A stretch of DNA of 64,000 nucleotides, taken from Xanthomonas sp. DAR 35659. Its GTDB lineage: Bacteria > Pseudomonadota > Gammaproteobacteria > Xanthomonadales > Xanthomonadaceae. The notes under the pieces were generated by a model, which saw only the letters and a list, made by a program, of their open reading frames with translations, did no database searches and was not told where the DNA came from. Positions within the stretch are counted from its first letter, which is position 1, and every line of letters begins with the position of its first letter. A program made the position numbers and the translations under genes. The stretch covers positions 4,020,001 to 4,084,000 of the forward strand of contig NZ_CP162488.1 of assembly GCF_041242975.1 (NCBI RefSeq), written 5' to 3'. This document shows positions 18,816 through 27,637 of this stretch, one piece after another.

Positions 18816-19835
18816 TCACCGCAACAGCCGCTGCATGTACAGCGCGATCAGCCGCGGCCGGTCCAAGGCCAGGCAGACCTGCGCGTTGGCTGCAGCGCCC
18901 GCTGCATCCGCCGCCGGCGCCTCACGGGTGTAGCCCTTGTCGTCCACCACGATGCGCAGCGGCACGGTCGGGCACAGACGCGGATCGAGCAACTGCGCCA
19001 CCGGCACCACGTCGAACAGGGTCGGGCTGGCGCTGGCCCAGGGCTGGTCGGTGTCGCGCCATTGGTAGTAGAGCTGCGCCAACGCGTCGGTCAGCGGGTC
19101 GCCGTGGGCGAACAGCGCCACCCGCTCCGGTTCCTCCAGCGTCACCTGGGTCGCGTCCAGCGGCAGCAGCACGATCGGCACGCCGGCGGCGAACACGCGT
19201 TGCGCGGCACCGATGTCGGCGGCGATGTTGTATTCGGCCGCCGGCGGACTCGGCGCCCGGTAGCGCGACTTGCCGTAGCCGGCGCGCACCGAGCCGCCCA
19301 TCAGCACCACCTGCCTGAGCTGAGCGAAGCCGGCCGGGTCGCGCTGCAACGCGCGCGCCGCATCGGTCATCGGACCCAACACCAGCAGGGTGACCTGGCC
19401 GGGATGGCGCCGCGCCTGCGCCAGGATGAAATCGGCCGCGTCCGCGGCCTTGCGCGGCAGCACGCCCTTCGCCGCCCAGCGCGCCTGGCTGAAGGGAATC
19501 TTGCTGTCGGTACGTTGCCCGATCGCCAGCGGAATGTCGCTGCGGCCGGCCTGCTGCAACAGCCGCTGCAACAGTTGCGCGCGCAGCCCGGTGTCGCCCC
19601 AGGCCGAGGCGATGCCCAGCACCTGCAGTTCCGGACTGCGCAGCAGCAGCGCCAGCGCGAACGCATCGTCGATGTCGTCGCCGACGTCGGTGGACACCAC
19701 CACCTTCTGCGTCGGCGTGGCGGATACCGGCCCGTCCTGCGCCGGTGCGGCGGCCGCGGAAGGCGCCGCGGCCGCCGCGACCACCGGCGCCACCACCAGC
19801 AGCGCCAGCGCCGCCCAGGCTGTCAGATTGCGCAT
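18816..19835 (-). CDS. Secreted nucleoside hydrolase (IUNH family)
   Basis: Hydrolyses the N-glycosidic bond of nucleosides to a free base and ribose. The 339-residue protein starts with a signal peptide (about 1-23, ending in AAAA), so it works in the periplasm or outside, unlike the usual cytoplasmic enzymes. The calcium-binding signature is VVVSTDVGDDIDDAFAL, and ALGPMTDAAR-type and MGGS motifs follow (VLGPMTDAAR, VVLMGGSV). The AGGAGG before 19835 fixes the start; longer frames upstream are not plausible. It lies 73 bp after a TonB-dependent receptor gene on the same strand, suggesting a shared role in nucleoside scavenging. Confidence 0.93.
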   Translation of the reverse strand: MRNLTAWAALALLVVAPVVAAAAAPSAAAAPAQDGPVSATPTQKVVVSTDVGDDIDDAFALALLLRSPELQVLGIASAWGDTGLRAQLLQRLLQQAGRSDIPLAIGQRTDSKIPFSQARWAAKGVLPRKAADAADFILAQARRHPGQVTLLVLGPMTDAARALQRDPAGFAQLRQVVLMGGSVRAGYGKSRYRAPSPPAAEYNIAADIGAAQRVFAAGVPIVLLPLDATQVTLEEPERVALFAHGDPLTDALAQLYYQWRDTDQPWASASPTLFDVVPVAQLLDPRLCPTVPLRIVVDDKGYTREAPAADAAGAAANAQVCLALDRPRLIALYMQRLLR

Positions 19836-19908
19836 GCGCGCCTCCTCGAAAAGAAACCGCCGGCATGATAGCCGGCGGTCGCTGTGCATCGCGGTGCGCG
19901 GGCGCCGC

Positions 19909-22128
19909 TCAGAAGTTGGCGCGGAACTGCGCGCCGACGATGCGCGGGTCGTTGATGAAGCCGGTGAGGTTGTTGAAATCGATCGCACCGGTGGCGCGGA
20001 TCTGGTTGGTGCAGTTGCGGCAGAACACCGAGACCTCGTACGCGCCGGCGCCCCAGTTGTAGCCGATCTTGGCGCCGCCCTCGAGCAGCGGCTGGCCGAC
20101 GAACTCGCGCGAGTCGTACAGGAAGAAGTTGATCTCGCTGCGGTAGGACCAGTCGGTGAAGAAGAAGAACTCGGCGTCGTCGCCGACCGGGATGCCGTAG
20201 CGCAGGGTCGCGTTACCCATCCACTTGGCCGCCTGCGGCAGCACGTTGCCGTCGATCAGCGCGCGGCCGGAGGCGTTGACCGGATCGGTCACGGTGCAGG
20301 TGCGGCACACGCCCACCGACAGGGTCGGATCCTCGATGCGGGTCCAGTTGTAGGCGCCGCCGAGGGTGAAGCGCAGGTTCTGGGTCAGCAGCGCCTCGAA
20401 GTCGAACTCGGCGCCGCGCGCCTTGGAGGTGTCGGCGTTGAGCAGGCGCACGTCGTTGGAGGCGCCGCCGACCGCGGTCAGCTGCTGGTTCTTCACCCGG
20501 AAGTCGTAGATGTCGAAGCTCAGGCGCGCGCGCTTGTCGAACAGGTCCGACTTGATGCCGATCTCGTAGGAGTCCACGGTCTCCGGCGCGGCCACGGTCA
20601 GCGGCGCGGTCGCCGACGGCACGCCGAAGCTGGCGCCGCGGAAGCCGCGCGCGGCGCGCGCATAGACGTTGACGTCGTCGTTGATCGTGTAGGTGGCGCT
20701 GAGGTCGCCGGTGACCTTGGAATTGTCGGTGCTGCCGGTGGACGGCTCCTGCAAGGTGACGCGGTCCAGCGCCAGCACGTCGAAGGTCTTCTTGTCGTAG
20801 GTGTAGCGGATGCCGGCGCGCAGGTTCAGGCGCTCGGTGGCCGCGTAGTTCAGCGAGCCGAACGCCGCCCACGAGGTGTTGCGCTGGCGGGTCAGCTGGT
20901 AGCTGCTGAGGCTGCCGCCGCCCAGGGTGTCGTAGGTGTAGTTCTCGCCTTCCACCGAATCGTGGAAGTAGTACAGGCCGGCCTGCCAGTTGATCGGGCC
21001 GCTGTACTGCGACTCGGCGCGCAGCTCCTGCGAGTACTGGTCCAGGTTCTTGATGCCGCCGGCGGTCTCCACCGGGAACGCGATCAGGCCCGGGCCGGAC
21101 GGCGGCGCGAACACCGCGCCGTAGCCGCCGTCGATGTCGCCGCGGCTGTAGTACTTGCCGATGCCCTCGTAGCCGGTGATCGAGTGCAGCACGATGTCGC
21201 CCAGGTCCCAGCTCAGGTTGGCGCTGCCGCCGTAGGTCTGCAGTTCCTGGGTGTTCTTGCCGTCGATGGACACCTTGTCCGGGTCGAAGCCGGCGACCAG
21301 CTGGTTGGTGCCCGGCTGGAAGATGTTGGCGCGGAACAGCCGCGCGGTGCCGTCGAGGTGGCGCGCGTGCGCGTTGAACAGCGCGCTGAAGTCCTCGCCC
21401 GGCTGGAACAGCAACTGCACCCGCACCGCCGAGTCGGTGTAGCCCTCGAACGAGCGGTCGTCGATGGTGTTGTCGACCCAGTCGTCGCGACGCTGGCCCA
21501 GCGCCGAGATGCGCGCGGCCCACTTGTCGCCCATCGCCACGCTCAGGCCGGTTTCCATGGTCATGGTGCCGTAGGTGCCGTAGGACAGGCTGGCGTAGCC
21601 GTCGTTGGCGCCGATGCTGGGCTTGACCGAGTTGAACTTGACCACGCCGGCGGGGGTGTTGCGGCCGAACAGCGTGCCCTGCGGGCCGCGCAGCACTTCC
21701 AGGCCTTCCAGGTCGAAGATCGGGAAGCCCTTCAGGAACGCGTTCTCGGCGACCACGTCGTCATAGATCAGCGACACCGGCTGCGAGGCGTAGGTGTTGA
21801 AGTCGGTGTTGCCGTAGCCGCGGATGTAGAAGCGCGGGAACACGCGGCCATTGGAGGATTCGACATTCAGGCTGGGCGCCTTGCCGGCCAGCACGCGCAC
21901 GTCCGAGCCGCTGGTGGCGATCGCGTCCAAGTACTCCGGGCGCAACACGCTGGCCGACACCGGCACGTCCTTGGAGTCTTCCGCGCGGCGTTCGGCGGTG
22001 ACCTTGATCGTGTCCAGACGGGCGATCCCGTCGGCACTGTCGGCCTGTTGGGCGACGGCGGGGAACGAAAGCGCGGAAACGACGGCAACGGCAAGCGCAC
22101 TGGCGCGCAGCGACCAACTGGCGGACAT
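19909..22128 (-). CDS. TonB-dependent outer-membrane receptor
   Basis: Energised outer-membrane importer of 739 residues. A signal peptide ends near AVAQQ (about residue 27), then a TonB-box-like LDTIKVTAERR, a plug domain (about 40-160, RGPQGTLFGRNTPAGVV) and a 22-strand barrel ending in the aromatic residue VGAQFRANF. It has no N-terminal signalling extension, so it should not be a FecA-type transducer. The ligand is not known; the nucleoside hydrolase immediately downstream suggests nucleosides. The start at 22128 is chosen because it opens the signal peptide. Confidence 0.94.
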   Translation of the reverse strand: MSASWSLRASALAVAVVSALSFPAVAQQADSADGIARLDTIKVTAERRAEDSKDVPVSASVLRPEYLDAIATSGSDVRVLAGKAPSLNVESSNGRVFPRFYIRGYGNTDFNTYASQPVSLIYDDVVAENAFLKGFPIFDLEGLEVLRGPQGTLFGRNTPAGVVKFNSVKPSIGANDGYASLSYGTYGTMTMETGLSVAMGDKWAARISALGQRRDDWVDNTIDDRSFEGYTDSAVRVQLLFQPGEDFSALFNAHARHLDGTARLFRANIFQPGTNQLVAGFDPDKVSIDGKNTQELQTYGGSANLSWDLGDIVLHSITGYEGIGKYYSRGDIDGGYGAVFAPPSGPGLIAFPVETAGGIKNLDQYSQELRAESQYSGPINWQAGLYYFHDSVEGENYTYDTLGGGSLSSYQLTRQRNTSWAAFGSLNYAATERLNLRAGIRYTYDKKTFDVLALDRVTLQEPSTGSTDNSKVTGDLSATYTINDDVNVYARAARGFRGASFGVPSATAPLTVAAPETVDSYEIGIKSDLFDKRARLSFDIYDFRVKNQQLTAVGGASNDVRLLNADTSKARGAEFDFEALLTQNLRFTLGGAYNWTRIEDPTLSVGVCRTCTVTDPVNASGRALIDGNVLPQAAKWMGNATLRYGIPVGDDAEFFFFTDWSYRSEINFFLYDSREFVGQPLLEGGAKIGYNWGAGAYEVSVFCRNCTNQIRATGAIDFNNLTGFINDPRIVGAQFRANF

Positions 22129-22201
22129 CGGGACTCCGGAGTGAGATGGGCGGAAAGCGCGTCGACGGGCGTTGTCGCGCCGCAACATAATTAACACAAA
22201 T

Positions 22202-22216
22202 TACACATCGTGTGTA
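22202..22216 (-). promoter_or_regulatory. 15-bp palindrome upstream of the TonB-dependent receptor
   Basis: TACACATCGTGTGTA is a perfect 6-3-6 inverted repeat 74 bp before the receptor start, next to an AT-rich block (about 22186-22204) that probably holds the promoter. It could bind a repressor for the receptor/nucleoside-hydrolase unit. No regulator gene is adjacent, so the binding protein is unknown. Confidence 0.4.
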
Positions 22217-22494
22217 TGCCGCGCGTCATCCGCCTCGCGCCCGGCCGCCCGGTCCGGAATCGACGGCACATGCGCGCCGGGCCCGCGGTCGCACCACCCC
22301 AGAAGGCGCCGGCCGGCTGGCGGCGCCGCTTCGCGGGCGGGCCGCTCGTGCGTCTGAAGGGGTGCGCATCCCCGTGCCGCCTTGGAGAGCCTCCGATGCC
22401 GGCACGTGGCTGCTCAACACGGCCTACCCCTCGCGCAACGCGGACTGCAGCTGATCCGCCAACCGCGCACGCCCGCCCGCGGGCGCGCCCACGG
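22217..22494. other. Intergenic stretch between receptor promoter and prpF
   Basis: About 280 bp with short spurious frames only. Apart from the palindrome to its left and the inverted repeat over the prpF stop to its right, I see nothing in it. Confidence 0.5.
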
Positions 22495-22521
22495 CGCGGC
22501 CGGCGCGCTCAGCCGGCCGCG
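22495..22521 (-). terminator. Long GC inverted repeat over the prpF stop codon
   Basis: CGCGGCCGGC and GCCGGCCGCG form a perfect 10-bp stem with a 7-nt loop that contains the prpF stop (22509-22511). There is no T-tract, so it is not a classical intrinsic terminator. It may stabilise the 3' end of the operon messenger. Confidence 0.35.
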
Positions 22522-23702
22522 GTCTCCGGCACCCGCACCCAGCCCTCCATCAGCACCCGCGCACTGCGGCTCATGCTCGCCTTGGTGACGGTCCATTGCC
22601 CGTCCACCTGCTGCGCCTGCGCCCCGACCCGCAAGGTGCCGGACGGGTGCCCGAAGCGCACCGCCTGGCGCTCACCGCCGCCGGCCGCGCGGTTCACCAG
22701 GGTGCCGGGGATCGCCGCGGCGGTGCCGATCGCCACCGCCGCGGTGCCCATCATCGCGTGGTGCAGCTTGCCCATCGACATCGCCCGCACCAGCAGGTCG
22801 ATGTCAGCGGCCGCCACCGTCTTGCCGCTGGAGGCGACGTAGTCGGCCGGCGGCGCGACGAAGGCGACCTTGGGCGTGTGCTGGCGCGTGGCCGCCTGCT
22901 CCAGCGCGGCGATCAGGCCCATGCGCAGCGCGCCGTGCGCGCGGATGGCCTCGAACCGGGCCAGCGCCTGCGCGTCGCCGTTGATCGCGTCCTGCAGTTC
23001 GGTGCCGTCGTAGCCCAGCGCCTGCGCCTGGAGGAAAATGGTCGGGATGCCGGCGTTGATCAGGGTCGCCTCGAAGCGGCCGATGCCCGGCACGTCGAGC
23101 GTGTCGACCAGGTTGCCGGTGGGGAACATCGCCCCGTCCGCGCCGTCTTCGTCGGCCGCCGGGTCGAGGAAGTCGAGCTGGATCTCGGCCGCCGGGAACG
23201 TCACTCCGTCCAGTTCAAAATCGCCGGTCTCCTGCACCGCGCCGGCGGTCATCGGCACCTGCGCAAGGATGGTCTTGCCGATGTTGGCCTGCCAGATCCG
23301 CACCGTCGCCACGCCGTCGTGCGGAACGCGCGCGGCATCGACCAGGCCGGCGGCGATCGCGAACGGCCCCACCGCCGCCGACAGGTTGCCGCAGTTACCG
23401 CTCCAGTCCACGAACGCGCGGTCGATCGCGACCTGCCCGAACAGGTAGTCCACGTCGTGGTCGGGGCGCGTGCTCGGCGCCACGATCACCGTCTTGCTGG
23501 TGCTGGAGGTCGCCCCGCCCATGCCGTCGATCTGCTTGGCGTAGGGATCGGGACTGCCGATCACCCGCAGCAGCAGCGCATCGCGCGCGGCGCCGGGCGC
23601 CTGCGCGGCGACGGGCAGGTCCTGCAGGCGGAAGAACACGCCCTTGGACGTGCCGCCGCGCATGTAGGTGGCGGGAATACGGAGCTGGGGACGGTGGGAC
23701 AT
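22509..23702 (-). CDS. prpF: 2-methylaconitate cis-trans isomerase PrpF
   Basis: Isomerises the AcnD product (trans-2-methylaconitate) to the cis form for hydration in the 2-methylcitrate cycle of propionate breakdown. The 397-residue length is normal. The family opening RIPATYMRGGTSKGVFF and GGATSSTSKTVIV are present, as is the conserved DYLFGQV. It is the last cistron of the prp operon, 34 bp after an SRPBCC gene that separates it from acnD. PrpF and AcnD normally occur as a pair replacing PrpD, as here. Confidence 0.96.
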   Translation of the reverse strand: MSHRPQLRIPATYMRGGTSKGVFFRLQDLPVAAQAPGAARDALLLRVIGSPDPYAKQIDGMGGATSSTSKTVIVAPSTRPDHDVDYLFGQVAIDRAFVDWSGNCGNLSAAVGPFAIAAGLVDAARVPHDGVATVRIWQANIGKTILAQVPMTAGAVQETGDFELDGVTFPAAEIQLDFLDPAADEDGADGAMFPTGNLVDTLDVPGIGRFEATLINAGIPTIFLQAQALGYDGTELQDAINGDAQALARFEAIRAHGALRMGLIAALEQAATRQHTPKVAFVAPPADYVASSGKTVAAADIDLLVRAMSMGKLHHAMMGTAAVAIGTAAAIPGTLVNRAAGGGERQAVRFGHPSGTLRVGAQAQQVDGQWTVTKASMSRSARVLMEGWVRVPETAAG

Positions 23703-23736
23703 GGCAGTTTCCGGTGGACGCGGACGGTGGAGGGAC

Positions 23737-24198
23737 TCAGGGGTGATCGGGGATTTCGGCTTCGACCAGGTGCGCCAGCAGGGCCAGCGACTCCTGCCAG
23801 CCGAGGTAGCAGAATTCCACCGGGATCTGGGCCGGAATGCCGTCCTGGACGATGTCCAGTTCGGTGCCGCAGGCCACCGCGCGCAGCTTCACCGTCACGA
23901 TCATCTCGCCGGGCAGGTCCGGGTTGTCGAAGCGGTCGGTGTGGCGGATCAGCGCGCCCGGCACCAGCTCCAGATAGGTGCCGCCGAAGGACTGGCTGGC
24001 GCCGCTGCCCAGGTTGGTGAAGGACATCCGGTAGCTGCCGCCGACGCGCGCGTCCAGCGCATGCACGGTGGCGGTGTAGCCATGCGGCGGCAGCCATTTG
24101 GCCAGCGCCGCCGGCTCCAGGAAGGCGCGGTAGACGCGCTCGGCCGGCGCGCGCAGGACGCGGTGCAGGTGGACGGTGCCGGGATTGTCATTGCCCAT
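23737..24198 (-). CDS. SRPBCC/AHSA1-family protein
   Basis: A 153-residue START-like ligand-binding fold. Typical motifs are RVLRAPAERVYRAFLEPAALAKWLPP at the start, the central GGSYRMSF and a C-terminal helix LGWQESLALLAHLVEAE. Family members bind hydrophobic ligands or act as Hsp90 co-factors; many have no known role. The AGGAGG site before 24198 fixes the start. It lies inside the prp operon between the toxin-antitoxin pair and prpF. It has no known role in propionate metabolism, so it may simply ride along. Confidence 0.88.
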   Translation of the reverse strand: MGNDNPGTVHLHRVLRAPAERVYRAFLEPAALAKWLPPHGYTATVHALDARVGGSYRMSFTNLGSGASQSFGGTYLELVPGALIRHTDRFDNPDLPGEMIVTVKLRAVACGTELDIVQDGIPAQIPVEFCYLGWQESLALLAHLVEAEIPDHP

Positions 24199-24339
24199 GG
24201 GATTTCCTCCTCGGTGGCTGGCGCGCGCAGGATGGCACGCGCTCACGACACCGACGCATGGGACAGTTCATTTTCGACAGTTCCACGAAATTCCTGCACG
24301 GAGCGCTGCAGAACACAGCAGCGCGCCTTCTTCGAGGGT

Positions 24340-24657
24340 TCATGCACCTTCCGCCATCCATGCTGGGATGTCCCGCTGCGCATGCAGAAGGCGCCAGAGT
24401 TCGACATGCGTCTCGCGTTCGACATAGAAGATCAGAGACGGGAAACCTTCGAGCGGCCAGAATCGCAGGTGCGACAGTTTCAACAGAACGGCATGGCGCG
24501 TGGAGCCGATACCTGGATGCCGCGCGATCGTCTTGATTGCCGCTTCGAGCGCATCGACGAACGCCAGTTCCAGTGTCGGGCCGCCTTGTTCGCCATACCA
24601 GGCCGCTGCCTCCTCGGCATCGCGCCGCGCCAGGGGCCGCCAGCGCGCCGGCTTCAC
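24340..24657 (-). CDS. parE: ParE/RelE-type toxin
   Basis: Toxin of 105 residues in the RelE/ParE superfamily. It shows the fold's RRDAEEAAAWY, IARHPGIGSTRHAVLLK and the terminal strand FPSLIFYVERETHVELWRLLHAQRD. It begins at GTG 24657, which overlaps the antitoxin stop (GTGA), so the two are translationally coupled. ParE-type toxins poison gyrase and RelE-type ones cleave mRNA; the YGEQ...HAQRDIP pattern favours ParE. Its position between acnD and the SRPBCC gene interrupts the prp operon. Confidence 0.85.
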   Translation of the reverse strand: MKPARWRPLARRDAEEAAAWYGEQGGPTLELAFVDALEAAIKTIARHPGIGSTRHAVLLKLSHLRFWPLEGFPSLIFYVERETHVELWRLLHAQRDIPAWMAEGA

Positions 24658-24887
24658 TTGCCGGCAACCCGATCCCGAGCGCGCTTGCGCATCGTGTCGA
24701 AGAAATCGGGCTCCATCGCCACGGCCGGCCCAGAATTCGCCCCGTCCAGCAGCAAGCCGCGGAGCCTTTCCGAGTCGCGCTGTTTGCGGATCAACTCGCG
24801 CAGGTATTCGCTGCTGGATCCATAGGCATGTTCGGCAACCTGCTGGTCGACGAATTGCTTGAGCTCGTCGGGCAGAGAGATATTCAT
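24654..24887 (-). CDS. parD: ParD-type antitoxin
   Basis: Antitoxin of 77 residues with an N-terminal ribbon-helix-helix (MNISLPDELKQFVDQQVAEHAYGSSSEYLRELIRKQ) and a charged flexible C-terminus that would wrap the toxin. The start at 24887 (MNISLP) is the family's standard one. The frame continues upstream through a hydrophobic stretch that has no counterpart in the family. The toxin gene follows with a 4-bp overlap. Such antitoxins normally repress their own promoter, which would lie in the 102 bp to the acnD stop. Confidence 0.85.
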   Translation of the reverse strand: MNISLPDELKQFVDQQVAEHAYGSSSEYLRELIRKQRDSERLRGLLLDGANSGPAVAMEPDFFDTMRKRARDRVAGK

Positions 24888-24989
24888 GGTGGCCACAAGC
24901 GCTCCAATGGCAAAGATTGCCAAAGTCTGCATCGTCAAGCCGGTAGGTGCAAGCTGAGCCGACTTTTCTTGCGAAGAACGCCGGAGACC

Positions 24990-27605
24990 TCAGGTAGCGG
25001 ACGCCTCCAGAAAATCCTGCGCAAAGCGCTGCAGCACGCCGCCGGCCTCGTAGATCGCCAGTTCCTCGGCGGTGTCCAGGCGACAGATCACCGGCACTTC
25101 CACGCGGGTACCGTCGGCGCGGACGATGGACAGGGCCAACGTCGCGCCCGGGGTCCGCGCGCCGACCACATCGAAGGTCTCGCTGCCGTCGATGCCCAGG
25201 GTCAGGCGGGTGGTGCCGGGCTGGAACTCCAGCGGCAGCACGCCCATGCCGATCAGGTTGGTGCGGTGGATGCGCTCGAAGCCTTCGGCCACGATCGCCT
25301 CCACCCCGGCCAGGCGCACGCCCTTGGCGGCCCAGTCGCGCGAGGAGCCCTGCCCGTAATCGGCGCCGGCGACGATGATCAGCGGCTGCTTGCGCGCCAT
25401 GTAGGTCTCGATCGCCTCCCACATGCGCAGCACCTGCCCGTCCGGCTCTACCCGCGCCAGCGAGCCCTGCCGCACGCTGCCGTCGGCGTTGCGCACCATC
25501 TCGTTGAGCAGCTTGGGGTTGGCGAAGGTGGCGCGCTGCGCGGTGAGGTGGTCGCCGCGATGGGTGGCGTAGGAATTGAAATCCTCTTCCGGCACGCCCA
25601 TCCGCGCCAGGTATTCGCCGGCGGCGCTGTCGGCCAGGATCGCGTTGGACGGGGACAGGTGGTCGGTGGTGATGTTGTCGCCGAGCACCGCCAGCGCGCG
25701 CATGCCGCGCAGCGTGCGTTCGCCGGCCAGCGCGCCTTCCCAGTACGGTGGGCGGCGGATGTAGGTGCTGTGCGGGCGCCACGCGTACAGCGGGCTGACC
25801 GCCGCGGCATGCTCCACGCGCACGTTGAACATCGGGCCGTAGACGCGGCGGAACTGCTCCGGTTTCACCGCCGCCTGCACCACCGCATCGATCTCGGCGT
25901 CGCTGGGCCAGATGTCCTTCAGCCGCACCTCGACGCCGGCGGCGTCCACGCCCAGCACGTCTTTCTCGATGTCGAAGCGCACGGTGCCGGCGATGGCGTA
26001 GGCGATCACCAGCGGCGGCGAGGCCAGAAACGCCTGCTTGGCGTAGGGATGGATGCGTCCGTCGAAGTTGCGGTTGCCCGATAGCACCGCGGTGGCGTAC
26101 AGATCGCGGTCGATGATCTCCTGCTGGATCGCCGGCTCCAGCGCGCCGCTCATGCCGTTGCAGGTGGTGCAGGCGAAGGCGACGATGCCGAAGCCCAGCG
26201 CCTCCAGGTTCGGCAGCAGGCCGGCTTCCTCCAGGTACAACTGCACCGCCTTGGAGCCGGGCGCCAGCGAGGTCTTGACCCACGGCTTGCGCTGCAGCCC
26301 GCGCGCGATCGCGTTGCGCGCCAGCAGGCCGGCGGCGATGACGTTGCGCGGGTTGGAGGTGTTGGTGCAGCTGGTGATGGCGGCGATGATCACCGCGCCA
26401 TCGGGCATCAGGCCCTGCGCCTGCTGGTCCTTGCCGGCCTCCAGCTTGGCCGCGTCGGCGATGCCGCGCGCGGCCAGTTCGGCGGTGGCCACGCGCTTGT
26501 GCGGATTGCTGGGGCCGGCCATGTTGCGCACCACGCTGGACAGGTCGAAGCGCAGCACGCGCTCATACTGCGCGCCGGCCAGCGCATCGGCCCACAGCCC
26601 GGTGGTGCGCGCGTACTGCTCCACCAGCGCGACCTGCGCGTCCTCGCGCCCGGTCAGGCGCAGGTAGTCGATGGTCTGCCGGTCGATGTAGAACATCGCC
26701 GCGGTGGCGCCGTACTCGGGGCACATGTTGGAAATGGTGGCGCGGTCGCCGATGGTGAGCGCGGCGGCGCCGGCGCCGAAGAATTCCAGATAGGCGCCGA
26801 CCACGCGCTCCTTGCGCAGGAACTCGGTCAGCGCCAGCACCACGTCGGTGGCAGTGATGCCCGGCTGCGGACTGCCGCTCAGCTCCACGCCGACGATGTC
26901 CGGCAGGCGCATCCACGAGGCGCGGCCGAGCATCACGTTCTCCGCCTCCAGCCCGCCCACGCCGATGGCGATCACGCCCAGCGCGTCGACGTGCGGGGTG
27001 TGGCTGTCGGTGCCCACGCAGGTATCGGGGAAGGCGACGCCGTCCTGGACGTAGATCACCGGCGACATCTTCTCCAGATTGATCTGATGCATGATGCCGT
27101 TGCCCGGCGGGATCACGTCCACGTTCTGGAACGCCTGCTTGGTCCAGTCGATGAAGTGGAAGCGGTCCTCGTTGCGGCGGTCCTCGATGGCGCGGTTCTT
27201 GGCGAACGCCTGCGGATCGGCGCCGCCGCACTCCACCGCCAGCGAGTGATCGACGATCAGTTGCACCGGCACCACCGGATTGACCTTGGCCGGATCGCCG
27301 CCCATGTCGGCGATCGCATCGCGCAACCCGGCCAGGTCCACCAGCGCGGTCTGGCCGAGGATGTCGTGGCACACCACGCGCGCCGGGAACCAGGGGAAAT
27401 CCAGGTCGCGGCGGCGCTCGATCAGTTGCGTCAACGAGGCCTGCAGCGTCGCCGGATCGCAGCGCCGCACCAGATTCTCGGCAAACACCCGCGAGGTGTA
27501 GGGCAGCGTGGCATAGGCGCCCGGACGGATCGCGTCGACCGCGGCGCGCGCATCGAAGTAGTCCAGCGAGGTGCCCGGCAGGGATTTACGGTAGTGGCTG
27601 TTCAT
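24990..27605 (-). CDS. acnD: Fe/S-dependent 2-methylisocitrate dehydratase AcnD
   Basis: Aconitase-family enzyme of 871 residues that dehydrates 2-methylcitrate in propionate catabolism and needs PrpF to process its product. The three cluster-binding cysteines are visible: Cys413 in TSCTNTSNP, and Cys479 and Cys482 in CTTCNG. The swivel domain carries DNITTDHLSPS and GADYGQGSSRDWAAKG. The ATG at 27605 follows a 453-bp repeat-filled gap after prpC, unusual within an operon. The downstream toxin-antitoxin pair begins about 100 bp after its stop. Confidence 0.97.
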   Translation of the reverse strand: MNSHYRKSLPGTSLDYFDARAAVDAIRPGAYATLPYTSRVFAENLVRRCDPATLQASLTQLIERRRDLDFPWFPARVVCHDILGQTALVDLAGLRDAIADMGGDPAKVNPVVPVQLIVDHSLAVECGGADPQAFAKNRAIEDRRNEDRFHFIDWTKQAFQNVDVIPPGNGIMHQINLEKMSPVIYVQDGVAFPDTCVGTDSHTPHVDALGVIAIGVGGLEAENVMLGRASWMRLPDIVGVELSGSPQPGITATDVVLALTEFLRKERVVGAYLEFFGAGAAALTIGDRATISNMCPEYGATAAMFYIDRQTIDYLRLTGREDAQVALVEQYARTTGLWADALAGAQYERVLRFDLSSVVRNMAGPSNPHKRVATAELAARGIADAAKLEAGKDQQAQGLMPDGAVIIAAITSCTNTSNPRNVIAAGLLARNAIARGLQRKPWVKTSLAPGSKAVQLYLEEAGLLPNLEALGFGIVAFACTTCNGMSGALEPAIQQEIIDRDLYATAVLSGNRNFDGRIHPYAKQAFLASPPLVIAYAIAGTVRFDIEKDVLGVDAAGVEVRLKDIWPSDAEIDAVVQAAVKPEQFRRVYGPMFNVRVEHAAAVSPLYAWRPHSTYIRRPPYWEGALAGERTLRGMRALAVLGDNITTDHLSPSNAILADSAAGEYLARMGVPEEDFNSYATHRGDHLTAQRATFANPKLLNEMVRNADGSVRQGSLARVEPDGQVLRMWEAIETYMARKQPLIIVAGADYGQGSSRDWAAKGVRLAGVEAIVAEGFERIHRTNLIGMGVLPLEFQPGTTRLTLGIDGSETFDVVGARTPGATLALSIVRADGTRVEVPVICRLDTAEELAIYEAGGVLQRFAQDFLEASAT

Positions 27606-27637
27606 GGCTGGCTACGGTAGAAAAAACGAAGACAAGA

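Noticed and set aside
19390..22194. A long plus-strand frame opposite the TonB-dependent receptor
   Set aside because: Antisense shadow; the receptor on the other strand has a signal peptide, plug and barrel end.
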